DNA of 64,000 nucleotides from positions 124,001-188,000 of the forward strand of contig JAQGDQ010000213.1 of NCBI GenBank assembly GCA_030141605.1. Reading direction: 5' to 3'. The DNA comes from Tubiluchus corallicola. Taxonomy: Eukaryota > Priapulida > Priapulimorpha > Priapulimorphida > Tubiluchidae. The notes below the pieces were generated by a model. That model worked only from the letters and a program-made list of their open reading frames with translations, had not been told where the DNA came from and ran no database searches. A program made the position numbers and the translations under genes. Of the stretch, positions 48,447 to 60,850 are shown piece by piece (position 1 is the first letter of the stretch; each line of letters begins with the position of its first letter).

Positions 48447-50065
48447 AATTTGATGGAACATTTTTTAGATACGTTTTAACAAACGCTATCAATATCTCCA
48501 CCTTTTCATATTGTAGTAACGATTCTTTATATTAAAGTAAATAACATGCCACATGTACCACTCTGTTCGTTTGTATGATTTTTTTTGTAACTTCTGTTTG
48601 TTCTTTCAAGCCACTTTGCTACGATAAAAGCAAACTTGTTCTTTGATAGCAGTCTTCTGTAATGTGTGCAAAGCGAGGTGCAGAAATAGGGGCATCATAG
48701 TTTATAAGTAATTATAACTAATACAAATGACATTCTTTGTACATTAACGTTCATAACGGACTCGGCTTCAACTCGGCCATTAATGGCAGAATCGGGGAGG
48801 TAAATAAAAGACATCGGGACCCAAATATTCGCAATGCCCAGAAAACTAATTTTATTGTTATATTAAGGGGAAGGTCTAAAAATATGTTTGCAACTTTGCG
48901 CAGTGTTGCCATGTAGTTTAGTTTAAAACACCAAAACACTGAGTGTAGTGACATGACACCGGACTCTGAACGAGCGTCTATTATAGGTGAAAGCCACCGT
49001 CCCGTAATGGTGGCGCCATCTGTTAACAAAGATACCCGTTTCAGCCTGATAAGTGAAAGAACATAAAATTGAAAATTGAACAATGATCAGACGGCTTTCC
49101 GTCCGTCTGCTCATTCCGTCCCTGGCTTCCAGGACAATGTTAACGCGAGCCCCTATCAGACACCAGTCGCAGGCAGCACCACATAATAATACTTCTTACT
49201 TCTATTCATACCCCACTTGTTAATATATGTGAGGAAACTAGCGCGGAAACGAAACTAGCATAAACTATTGTAAAATGACAATACATACAAACAGCGTATA
49301 TCGTAGACGTCCGCTTAGGAAATATGTAAATTACCAAATGGTTTAGTTGCGAAGCGTCCACTTGCCCCTCTCCAATTACGAAGCGTCCTGTCCATTCACC
49401 AGACGGCAGAATTACTAAATGTCTATATAACAGTAACTCCGTTAACGATGTGTTCACATTATCAAGCCTTCGATTATCAAGTAGACAATCAACCATTTTA
49501 GTTTTCAGTCACCCCCCCCCCCATGTAATCACACAATAATCTCGCCTTACTCGTCTTCATCGACTTCAGAATTGATACAGGCAAGCAGAGAAGTGAGACA
49601 TCTTATAATTTCCAGGAGCAAGTTAGCGACTTTATTGGGATAAAGAATCAATCAATAGTATTATAAAATCTATTTGGTATAGTCACCTGTAACACCTAAA
49701 AAACTCACCTAATTCCTAGCAAGCTAGTAGAAATGGAAACACGATAAAACGATAAAATAATTTAATTATTAGATATCTAAAGCTGCATTTGACATACATG
49801 TATTTTAACCCGAATTTCCTTTTTATTATTTGATTTGATTTTTTTTATTTTTTAATTAATTTCGTTGCAACTTGATTATTGTACGTTTTTGTCTCCCAGT
49901 CCCTGGACGAGATTGCAATAAACTTTAATTAAGGCTCTTTTGCGTAGCATGTCTTGAACATTTGCGTGTATTATTTTATTGTATCGTCTTTATTTGATTC
50001 AAATAAAGAGTGTTTTTAAATTGCTTATTTTACTCAGCATCGGGGATTGTAACTCGGTTCAGAAA
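48447..50065. other. Intergenic stretch after gene B
   Basis: No supported gene. The 110-codon minus-strand frame at 48751-49083 has no domain. A perfect short hairpin (CAGACGG...CCGTCTG, 49088-49109) and a C13 run near 49510 are the only local features. Confidence 0.4.
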
Positions 50066-50153
50066 ATGTTTGTTCCTTGCTTTACCATTCTTTTTCTAGT
50101 GCTACCTTTTCCCGAAACAGTCGCTCACCGCAGTTCACCAGGTTCGAAAGTGT
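50066..50153 (+). CDS. Possible signal-peptide exon of an unidentified secreted protein
   Basis: ATG at 50066 opens a short frame beginning MFVPCFTILFLVLPFPETVA, which reads as a signal peptide, and a candidate donor CCAG|GTTCGA follows the PG codons near 50142. No partner exon could be joined with confidence. Chance is a real alternative. Confidence 0.2.
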
Positions 50154-52630
50154 TCTGAATAGAAGGAAGTTCTAACTTAATGATAATATCTTGCATTCGC
50201 TCAGAATTATCAGTCCCGAGGGCAACTTTACCTATTCTGCCAAACTATCACTCATCCTACTCGTCCTGAAAGAAATTGAAGTTGTTATCCAACAAAGGAA
50301 GACATTAATACAACACCGAGCTTTTATGTTATCTCATGTGTAACCAGGAAAGAACGCGGTTAACCTTGGAAAATAAAATCCCGTTAAAACCAGCTGCCAT
50401 TCGCTTTCTGGCATTTCAAACACACGGCTGGCGCCAGTAATTTTCTGCGGGTAACCAAGTGCTCTTATTAAGCAATTTATTCTTTAAAAGTTTTTCGGTC
50501 ATTTTGAGGAAATTCTTTTTTATATTCACTATAAAGAAAATGATGTTATAGGTAGATTGCATATGTACTTATTTTGTGTGCGTTTATTGCCAATGCACCT
50601 TTTTTCATCTTTTTATCATTCTTGCGTTCTTTGTAATTTATTTGAGCCAGCACTACAAGCAGTAATGGAAAAAACGTTAGTGGCTCAACTAACCCCCCCC
50701 ATGACCTCACTAAATTAAATTAATGTAATGCACTAAAAGCACAAAAAGCTTTTTCAACAGAAGTTAAATACTATCTATTGTCTACATAAAATAGTACATC
50801 AGTAAAAACTAAAATGCGAAATAGGTAAAAAGATGTTTAATTTCAAAAACGGTAGTTAACCATTTCATGCTAAAAGTTTTGTATATTTTGTTTTGGACGA
50901 TGTATATGTATCCGAACTTGGATGCCACATTTCTGTTAGTTCAGTATTTCACTCAGAGGAGTGCCCATGATAATAAACTAGTTTCTGGTCCCGCCACAAC
51001 CATCTAGGCTCCGTGTTCATTGTGTTCATTTTGAGCTCTCGATTTAACAGGTTTGCTAATTTTCTACGTTTATAGGCTTTTCCAGCTAACTTAATTTCTC
51101 TTGACCATCTTGATTACCTCATATAAACTGCATAGCATACTTCTGCATAATAATTCTATACAAACCTCAGTAATGACTGAAATAAAAGAACAATATCAGT
51201 GCATAAATTAATCAATTTTGACTGGTTTTACATTAAGATGGTATAATTTTATATACCAAACCCATACGATATTATGTACATATAAAAGCACGTTTCTCAA
51301 CACAATAGCACCTGCATTTAAGCAGACTTTTTATGAAAAGGAATTTTCTTTGAGTATTATCCAACTAAATGAATAAAAATTCCGACATAATAACAGCAAA
51401 CTATGGATGGGTTATTTTTCGACAGGTATACGCCCATGAGAACCTGCGTTATTATTGATGCATGGATCATATAAATGTTTACATAACTTTTGTGTTCCCG
51501 ATTTAATAGTGGGTGATCCTGTAAATCTTTCTCGCCCTCTGTACATACAGGTTTTTGAAATGTGAGGTAATGCACGAAGCGTGAGATGAGTTTAATACGT
51601 TATTTTGAAGGTCGTTTTGCGACGATTATGCATGCATTATGTGATGCCATATTATAATCTTATCACATTCCGTTATTTCGATCCGATTTTGCGTCAGTCT
51701 GGTTACACAGAGGGATGGGTAGTTTAAATGTCTTTAAGGTTTTTAAACCAAGGTTCACGCAATTTGTGCCACAAGATTATTCGTGACAGTGAATGAAAAT
51801 TCGCTGATTTGCCCCTGTCGAGAAACCCTAAGCAATATGACACTTAATCTCATATTGTTTTAAGCACAATCAAGAAGCTTTACAAAAAGAAGGGTTCAAC
51901 TCTGCAGAGTTATGTTGTATGTTAAATTATTTATCGCTGGTTTTACTAAATGTGGCAATTATTTCTATCTCATCTTGAAGCTAGATTACTAATTAATGGG
52001 GAATGAATCATTTTAATTTTAATTGATTTTAATTTTAATTTTTAATTTTGATTTTTAATCTTAATTAGTTATTTAACTTATTTTCATTTTTTGAAATCAA
52101 ACGTGGATAAAAGAAAAAAAATGTGAAAAAGTTGAACTCGCGCTATGTCTTGATTTGCTACAGATAAGGCAGGAATATTTGTTACACTATATACTACAGA
52201 ACGATTGCAATGTGATACGGCATGGTACGATGCAACATTATGATACCGACATATAAGAAAAGTTACAGCATTCTTTTAACACACATTATTCTTCACATTT
52301 CTGCTAATTTTGATTAACGAGCCCTATTGCCCTAACGTTAGTTAAAATGGGTGTCAGACATGCCGGGCTACGGGTTAATCACGAGCGTGTCTAAAATCAT
52401 GTCTCTAGCTAATGTACTCAGACATGTAAACGCATCTGTCTCATGACAAGACTTTTTAAAACGAGTCTAATGGTATGATTAATGAGGCCGACAATATGTT
52501 TGAGTTCAATTTCCTTTTTATCTCAGAACTGTGATTGTCAGAGAAAAATGTCATTTGGGAGCCCATTAGTTCGTTTACTGATTTTGTTGACTAACTACTA
52601 GTTTAGTTAATACTTTCTTTTTTGTTTTAG
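50154..52630. other. Non-coding stretch, nothing recognised
   Basis: AT-rich sequence with only short random frames. An imperfect TTTTAATTTTAATT run lies at 52012-52075 and a C8 run near 50693. No RNA gene or transposon frame was recognised. Confidence 0.4.
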
Positions 52631-52745
52631 AGTTGTGAGTGGATCGACCTATATTGCGCCGTATTTGTCGATATACAGCGATCATCAAACAATTTGGTAT
52701 TTCAACCACTTTCAACCAGATGCGTATCCAAGGCGCTCTTGTTAA
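52631..52745 (+). CDS. Exon-like segment with stop codon, unknown protein
   Basis: After a TTTTTTGTTTTAG acceptor the frame reads VVSGSTYIAPYLSIY..., ends YPRRSC and stops at 52743-52745. Composition is protein-like compared with nearby frames. No domain is recognised and no upstream exon is assigned. Confidence 0.25.
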
Positions 52746-53001
52746 TTATAATAGAAATATGTAATACAGTTTGACCCTAAGGGAATTCGACACTTGTTTG
52801 CCTTGTAAGGATTTTGGTATTTGCGGGAGCGATTCTTTGCCTTCAGTTATAAACTCGTCACTATTGTTGTTATGCAGGACATGTTTAACATGCATTCCGC
52901 ATAATTATATGCATACCTGCCAACCTGTAAGTTACGAATGTCGGCACTTCTTTTCCCGAACAATTTGTTCCACAGAAAGGATTTTTCATCTGTGATCTGT
53001 C

Positions 53002-53127
53002 CCTGGAAAGGCTAATAACCTTGTTGAAAAGCTTGTTATACTTGGAGGTATGAACTCGGTCAAGTATCTTCGGAGGAAAACACCTGCAGTAAGAATTGAG
53101 GAAGGCGAGGAGCTGAAGGAAAAGTAG
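53002..53127 (+). CDS. Exon-like segment with stop codon, unknown protein
   Basis: A frame of about 40 codons reads VPGKANNLVEKLVILGG, then NSVKYLRRKTPAVRIEEG and ends ELKEK before TAG. It has protein-like charge patterning but no known motif. It could be a terminal exon or old transposon sequence. Confidence 0.25.
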   Translation, partial: PGKANNLVEKLVILGGMNSVKYLRRKTPAVRIEEGEELKEK

Positions 53128-53284
53128 AAATATCCGGTATTTGAAATGAATTGTGTGACATAGAGTAACGCATCAAATTATCAGTCTAACGCAATCATCA
53201 AGTATTTTCGGTATTTTAACGTCTACTTAATGTTCATTTTCTCATTTTAGGGACAAGGAGCTAAGTGGTTATTGTGTATGCTAA

Positions 53285-53350
53285 GGTTGCAAAGTTAAGC
53301 AATACCGAACCTTGTAGTAAATGAATGATTGACCACTGGGAAAACTGCTT
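53285..53350 (+). repeat. 5S rRNA-like relic
   Basis: AAGTTAAGCA...CCGAACCTTGTAGTA and ATGATTGACCACTGGGAA follow the order and spacing of the internal-promoter and 3' half of animal 5S rRNA (AAGCTAAGCA...CCTGGTTAGTA...GGGAGACCGCCTGGGAA). The 5' third is absent and several stems are broken, so it is a pseudogene or the head of a 5S-derived SINE. Confidence 0.45.
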
Positions 53351-56094
53351 CTGAACAATTTCAGATTGGAAAGATTTCATATGGATAAATTTCATTGTGC
53401 AGTCGTCTCATCCTGTGCTGACGTTTGAAGATAGCTAAAACACCACTATTTCCTTTCATGGGGTTATAATTGATAATAAGATAGTGTCAAGGCCCGCCAC
53501 AACTATCTAAATTAAACAGGCACTGCCCCTCTGAATCTTTGGTTGCAGTGTCAGACCTATAAAAATTTTGTACGTATTCGATATCATTGCAAGACATTTA
53601 GCAAAAGCACTTCAGGAAGAATCAATGCGGTCTGTTTTAGCTGCACCTCATTTTCTCCATTTTCCTATTATAAAAGGTAATTTCTTGGCAACTGTACGGT
53701 GATTGTTTCCATCAAGAAAAAGAAAAACACTGAATGCTCGGGGAATTAGGCTTTCGCTATAGTAGCAGTCAACAATTAGTATTTGTAAGCTTAACATAAG
53801 AAATACCTTTTATCTTTGTTTAGTAGCTATAATTAGCAAAGCTGTAAGTAATTTTCGTAAAAACGGTTTAGGGATGGTACACCACACTTTCGTTAGCGCT
53901 TGCAGTCAAAATTAACTAATGATAGTAACCTAAAACAATGAAACTACGTGTTTTTCAAAACTATCAATGGCAGGGCTACCAAAATTTCTCTTTCTTACTT
54001 ACTCGGTTAGAATTTAAATATTCATGCAGCCACTATAATACATGTACAATAACAACAAAAAGTTTATATCCCTCCCACCTGTGTCTTGACACGCTTTTCA
54101 CTTCGGCACAGATTGGATGCAATACCAAATAGGTCAAAAATTATCGAGATTAAAGCTTGTTATTACCCTACCGGGCATCCTGTATTAGTTTTGCACAGAT
54201 GTCTCCAAAAAGGTCAGAGATTCTTTCTAAAAAGAGGTGGGCATCACATGTCACATTTAGCAGCAGGTATGTCTGGAATGGTCGGAGAAGGGCGCAAACT
54301 TATCAAACGTGAGACCAGCATGTGTACCCTTGAACTGCTTCAGGCAACAGTCTGTGTCAGTTACGATTATGAATGCGAAAAAAGTCATCCGCAAGCAGGA
54401 TACACCTATCTCGTTTGTCACCTGTGTTGTTTTCCTTTTCTGGGAAAAGTCTTTGCTTCCAGCAAATACCATCCAAAATTGATAATCATTGACATTTTAA
54501 AAAGCCAAATTAGCTTATCTAAAAGTGATTGTAGATAACAAATTAGTCTTGGGCGTAATGACATATTAAGAACCAAGCCTTCATAGTATGTCGGTCGGTC
54601 TTACCCTTATTTTATCTTTAGATTTTCCAAACGCTTTTAATAAACATACACGCCTTAATTTTCCCATTTTGTGTTTGGCGGCACGTACTTTCGTGACATA
54701 TATAATTCGTGCTACATCCCTGAAATTTATAATTGCATGTTTCTTACTAATCCTGTGTTAACCAATCTAGTTGTAGTATACACTCCCTGTGTGCAGTTTG
54801 TCTTAATAAATCCGAATGAATCAAAATAATGTAATCCTTAAATCCTAACGTAGTTAAGAATAATTATGGAAAAACGCAACCGCAGTAATACAGAGTCTCA
54901 ACCCCAGTGCCCTCATGCACACAAAACTTGATACCACAACTGACTTTATTGTAACAACAGCTGATTTTGTTTGCCAAATTGATTAATCAAAAAGCTAAGT
55001 GTTGCATGTTCAGCAGTTTTAATGGCTGTATCCTTCGTATGGGCAAGGTGATGAACTAAGAGATTTTCTGCGAATTATTAATTATTTTTAAAGTATGTAG
55101 ATAGTAAGTCTTACCTGCTTTCTTAGTCGGTTAATTAAGTCGCGATAACAGATTACAATAACATTTCGTTTGATTTTGAAATATTGAAGCGATGAAGTTT
55201 TCAATTGTTTTTGTCTTTGAAATTCTTAAATGCTTGCAAATCTTGACAAAGATTATACTGGGTTTCCACTTTCTTAAAGACTGTTAACACTAATTTTGCA
55301 TCAAATATTCTCATTACTGTAATGTAATTAATAAACGAGCAAGGCGTCGACAGGAAAAGAATCACAAACATATTGTAACCTTCTGCTGCATTTCGAGTTC
55401 AATGCCTCTTCCCTCAACGCAGTGCAATAATTATTCTAGTCTACATCCAAAGCCAGTTTTTGAAGCGTGCATGTCTTTTCCTAATCTTTTCTTTCAGCAG
55501 GTCATCTGAAAGCTACAAAAGGCCAGTGATAATTGTAGAGTAAACTGATATATGGACAGATTTAAGAACTACCACAGTGGGTTGAGTTCAAGTACGCACG
55601 CTCAACAGCATATATAATAATGTTGTCAAAGCATATGGTAAGCTTTGCCTAACGGGTTCTTGGCTGTTGAACAGGCTTTAGCCGTTCTCACCGTTGTAGG
55701 TTTTGCCGGTAAATCTTTTCACCTATTTGCCTCAGTTTCTAACGTCATTTCTTTCGTCACCTATTATAAAGACAATTTTGAACAGTATAAAAGGTGAATA
55801 ACCCTCATCATCATCGCCCATAGTGCAGCACCGGTCACTTTGTGGTCAAGGTGTCAAAGTTGAACTGACCACCTGTCTGTAATTTCTTTTCAGGAAGTAA
55901 TTTTATTTTAACTGCGGACTTGTACTGGTCGGTTACAGCAAGACATTCATCCTCCTTAAACTTGCTGCACTGTCATAAACTTTGTGCGAAACTTTATAAA
56001 ACCAAATAGCAGAATTTTGATGTGTAAGAATACAGGTACGCCTAATAATAGTCTGCATTGAAGTATTGTGGTGAAAGTAATACACACCTACAAC
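53351..56094. other. Non-coding stretch, nothing firmly recognised
   Basis: The longest frame (54086-54538, 150 codons) starts at a non-ATG codon region, has no domain and overlaps an equally plausible minus-strand frame. I do not call it a gene. Confidence 0.35.
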
Positions 56095-56200
<106 letters not shown>

Positions 56201-56819
56201 CTTTTTCTGTCTTTTTTCTTTTTCTATGTTACCGACTCTCTTTCTCTCCACACTTTCTTCCATACCTTTCTTTGAAAAATACTAGGTTAAATTCCGATGC
56301 ACGACTTTCTTGATGCTTAACACGATTTTCTTCTCGGTGTTTTTAATTCTTTGCTTTCTGAAGTTGGACGTCATTCACATGAATTGGATCAAGTTTGTAC
56401 GAAAACCCATTGTGTAAAATTCAAGAGCATTTAAGCACAATGAAATCGGTCACTTTCTATCACGTATCTCACTTTCCTATCACCAAGCCTCTGGATGCAC
56501 TACGCTGCTTTGAAATTTTCTGATTGCGTTATCTTTGCATTTTATGCTCGATTTTTTTATGAAGTGAGAAGGCCGTACTAATTAGGCCATGTCACTTCAT
56601 TTGACTGTTCGAAATTTGAACAGCTAGTGGAAACCAACTCCAACTGAAAAGGCTAACCAAAAAAGTCGACCAAATGCCGATAAGGACTTGAATGTAACTT
56701 GGAATAATGTGTTGTAATATTGCACTCAGTTTCGCCTTGCCTTTTAAATGATTAACTTTCCGATATATTTTATGCATAGTGACAGTAGATTTCAAACAAG
56801 TCCCGCTTACGGGTATACC

Positions 56820-57115
56820 GGATAACATTTATTAGTAGCACTGTGTTATTAATATAGTATAATATAATATAATATAATATAATATAATGTAATGTAATGT
56901 GATGTGATGTGATGTGATGTGATGTGACGTGACGTGACGTGACGTGACGTGACGTGACGTGACGTGACGTGACGTGACGTAACGTAACGTAACGTAACGT
57001 AACGTAACGTAACACAACACAACACAACACAACACAACACAACACAACACAATACAATACAATACAATACAATATAATATAATTAATAACGCAGTGTCAC
57101 TAATAAATGTTATCA
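56820..57115. repeat. Inverted-repeat element filled with a stepwise pentanucleotide array
   Basis: Arms of about 34 bp (GGATAACATTTATTAGTAGC... at 56820-56853 and its near complement at 57083-57115) flank about 46 pentamers in perfect register (56851-57080). Blocks in order: AATAT (~6, one variant), AATGT (3), GATGT (5), GACGT (11), AACGT (6), AACAC (8), AATAC (4), AATAT (2). Every change between blocks is a transition and the last block equals the first. Confidence 0.93.
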
Positions 57116-60100
57116 GTACTAATACTGGAGCAGCTGACTGGATGACCACTTGGTCTTTCACTGCCTCTTCTTCACGATATTGTTTTTAAAATAACTGTTG
57201 CATGTTTTATAATGTGTGTCAAGACGAAATAAAAGATTATGATTATGGTTACGCAGACCTTTGGGTTCAGTTGGTGCTTTTTTGTTCGCCAGTCACTCTA
57301 CTCTGATCGGCCTGGTCAGCGGTCAACCCCTGTCGCTTAATATTTTGCACTACTATGTTTGAAGGATAATATTAATGCAGTCCGCAGCACGTACACGACT
57401 ATTTTATAGCCCAGAAACAGTTTTTTTATTACTTTGGGCGTGGTAGCTACGCGTCTAATAATTTTATACCATACAACCGTATATAAGGGCAATTTACCTA
57501 AAATTTATTTTAGCACTTTGTCAATTGTAGTCTATAAACTTGGTTATACTAATATGGAGAATCAAAACGTACCTAGAGATCTATAAACTACAATCTTCCA
57601 GCGAATACGATATTTGTCATTTCTGGAATTTTCTACGAGCGTTAACTTTAGCGGCATAGCGAGGTGTGATTGATGACGTCATTAATTTATTTGGATAATT
57701 ATTACAATATTGATCAATCATCATTGATGTCTTAACAGATACTCCAGGGAGAAATGATAGAAACAATAATTCGTTTGAAATTTTTATATATTTAATATTA
57801 TAAAAGAACTGCTGTGCGTTTTGAGAAACTTTTCTCGGGTTCTAACTAAAGGACTTTTATATAATGCTTTTAATCACTTAGTGGCATGCTACTAGTGGGC
57901 TTAGTAGCCTATGATAATGTAATTTAAAAAACAGTAATGTGATAATTGCTTCTTCCGCGACTTGCATGCGCGAACGATGCACTGCAGTTTTTTAAAACCG
58001 CATAATTAAGCAAGTGCGTGAAATAGTAATATAACAATTTCCATTTAAAACCACTACAATAAAATATAATTGTTGAATTATTTACCCTAGGATCTAGAAT
58101 ATATCCGTTATCCTTATGGTGCCACGGTTTTATAAACAACTTGCAATTTCGTTGAAATTATTGCTTTTATTGGTTAATGATAATAACTCAGGAATTTCGG
58201 CCACATAAATTATTTTCACCTGTGGCCTTTCACCTGTGCAATAATAGATTATTCTTTGATAGTGGCACGAGAGCCCTCAATAACACGGTTTAATAAATAC
58301 TTAATAGTCAAAGAGTTTAAGAGCACTGCGTTTCAGTCCAGTCGATGCAGAGCTAAATATATGGCTTTAAAACTAATTTAGAGTGACAGTTTAGCCCATT
58401 TTATTGACACAGACTTTCATAATAAGATCTAAAACGTTTTAAGTAAATTACTTAACCAAAGGTCTAATTATAGTTAATTGATAAACAACCACCCACATGC
58501 TTACAACGCCATAAAAAAGTAATGTCTGAGACAAATTCAAGTTGTGTCATAAAACAGCCATAGCTCATATAACTCAATGATAAAACATAAATAAGATTTA
58601 GCAAATGTGTTGTTGTAAAATAATTGTCTGTTGAAGGTTGCAATGAAAGAAATATGCCATTTGTTGCATCGTAAATTGTGGTGAAACTACTCAAAAAATG
58701 ACTTTTTCCAAGCCAGCCTGCAGATATGAATCTTCGCTGCGTTTATATACAAAATTATGAATTTACAATAACGATTTTCATGCATAATTAAAAAGTTGAA
58801 TATATTAGACATCAGAACGTCTGTCAAGACAGCATGTTTTGGTAGATTATTTTCTTGGTAGAATGCTAATCGAAATTTCGTTACTTAATAGACTGTGTAA
58901 AATATTACGCCGTGAAATAGAAAAATAGTGAAAGTGAAATAAAAAAATAATCAGTGAAAAAATAGAAAAAATATTTATATAACCGAAACATTCTACACAA
59001 AATTGTTTTTATAGAGGGAGTAAGCGAGTTCACGCCTTGAAGGGATGATACAAAGACTGTTTTATATTAACAGTCCTTCAATAAGTACATCCTTCCAGAA
59101 GAAGTAGAAAAGAGTGAATTTTATGGTGAACGCCCCAACCCTTAAAAACTGTTAAACAAACATATAAATACAATACAGGGGTCAGTTTTTAGGTATTGAT
59201 ATCTCAGAGATGACACCCAAGGCATTACTTGGCATTGATCATTTTGTATCTAGATTTCTTAACAACATAACTGAATGATAACATGAACTGAGCATTTAAA
59301 GAATATTAAGCCTATCTACTAAGTTACCATCTACTGAAAACGGCAACAATTTTAATACATACATTCACGATTGATTGCGAGAGTATATAGGCTGATGTAA
59401 CACGAGCATGCCCGCGCTCATATGTGAACAGACTCTCGCGTAAAAACATGAGATGAGGTTCTTGTGTTATTTTACTAATAACATTTTGTTTATTGTTTAG
59501 AAAGTTATCTTACATACTTATAAAATTATACGCATGATGTCGTTAAATGTAAACACAGTTTTTGGGTTGTTTTGAACGCATTTTTTAAAAAGTGAAATTT
59601 AGAAACTCTTCCTTTTATTATTTATACAACTGAACTATACTGAGTCTCTAATATCCGCGAGAACCTGGTTTTAAAGTACATGAGCTGTTAAAAATCTATA
59701 AACGAAATGAGAGAAAAGAAATTGATACAATGTGGAGACATTTAGAACATACAACCAAGAAAATAACCCAAGATTAAGGGACATTATTAAAGCTGCTTAT
59801 TGTACGTAGCATGTACTTCGGAGTAACATATATACATTATCATACAATTCTATAGCAACAGTTATTTTTCTCCTTTCTCACTTATACTGTACGGATAGTT
59901 TAACAGCAGCACTTAAATTTTAATAAAGTATGATCAAATTTTCGAAGACCTCCTTTAATTTATACCAAAATACGTGAAACAATAAAATTGGTAATTTTAA
60001 ATCGCAATTGTTAAATAGTTTTAAAGAAAAATAGAGCATAACGAGAATGTTTAAGGTCTACTTGTTTTGCTAATATCATAATGAATAAAATGTAAAAATC

Positions 60101-60306
60101 ACTTTTCTGCATAAAGGTTATTTCAACGTACGTTATTAATTTTAATTTCACACTCACAAGCTTGTCAATTATTGGCTGCTTCCCTCGCTAATTGTTAACT
60201 TTGGTTTGACCCAGCGTGGTGAGACGTTGTGACAGTTTAACAAAAAAAATTATACGCTGAATGACATCGAGCACGACCCAACATTCCACGGAGTATTATC
60301 TCATTA
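57116..60306. other. Non-coding stretch, nothing recognised
   Basis: AT-rich DNA with only short frames. No exon with matching splice signals, RNA gene or transposon domain was recognised. Confidence 0.4.
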
Positions 60307-60512
60307 TTAGGTGAAGAGAAAGTTGGCTACAACATGATCAAGGTCGAATATTTCAACTACGACAAGATAATTTAAATAAGTTTTTCTTCCAAAAACTCCC
60401 TTGCCTTTGTCTACAATAAACAAAGAAGTTTCATTAATAGCTGTCCACTCTTTCAGTCTTGTATTTTTGCGTACGTCACGATTCACTCGTTGTACAGAAT
60501 ATAGATTTCTGT
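60307..60512 (-). CDS. Possible terminal exon of an unknown minus-strand gene
   Basis: Minus-strand sequence TTACTTGACAG is followed by a frame reading NLYSVQRVNRDVRKNTRLKE, continuing with TSLFIVDKGKG and ending NFLFT before a stop at 60307-60309. The region upstream in the same frame is microsatellite, so the exon would start at the acceptor. Composition is protein-like; no family is recognised. Confidence 0.3.
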
Positions 60513-60539
60513 CAAGTAAGATTTTCGTGTGTGTGAATC

Positions 60540-60850
60540 TGTAAGTGCGTAAGCTAGCAAGCAAGTAAACAAGTAGCATATAGGATAGTAAGTGGATATA
60601 TAGGTAGGTAGGTAGGCATGTATGTAAGTAGGTAGTTAGGCAGACAAGCTTTAGGTGAATATAAGTAAACAACAGAGTCAGTGTCAAATTAAGTTAATAA
60701 GAAAGAAACTTCTATCCACTCTGTAATGCTACCTAGCACTTAAAGGAACTGCTTACTTACCTTTCTAACCACCTGCTTACTTACACATCTATGTACCTAC
60801 TTACATATCTACCTACCTAGCTACTTACTTACTTACTTACTTACTTAGCT
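60540..60850. repeat. Inverted pair of degenerate GTAA/GTAG tetranucleotide tracts
   Basis: 60540-60650 is rich in GTAAG and TAGG units; 60750-60850 is rich in the complementary CTTA and CTAC units. Together they could form a long imperfect hairpin. Confidence 0.7.

Noticed and set aside
54086-54538. 150-codon plus-strand open frame
   Set aside because: No domain, no clear start context, and an equally long minus-strand frame overlaps it; composition is not convincing.
56770-57161. Several Cys/Val/Thr/His-rich repeat frames on the minus strand
   Set aside because: Translation of the pentanucleotide array in three frames.
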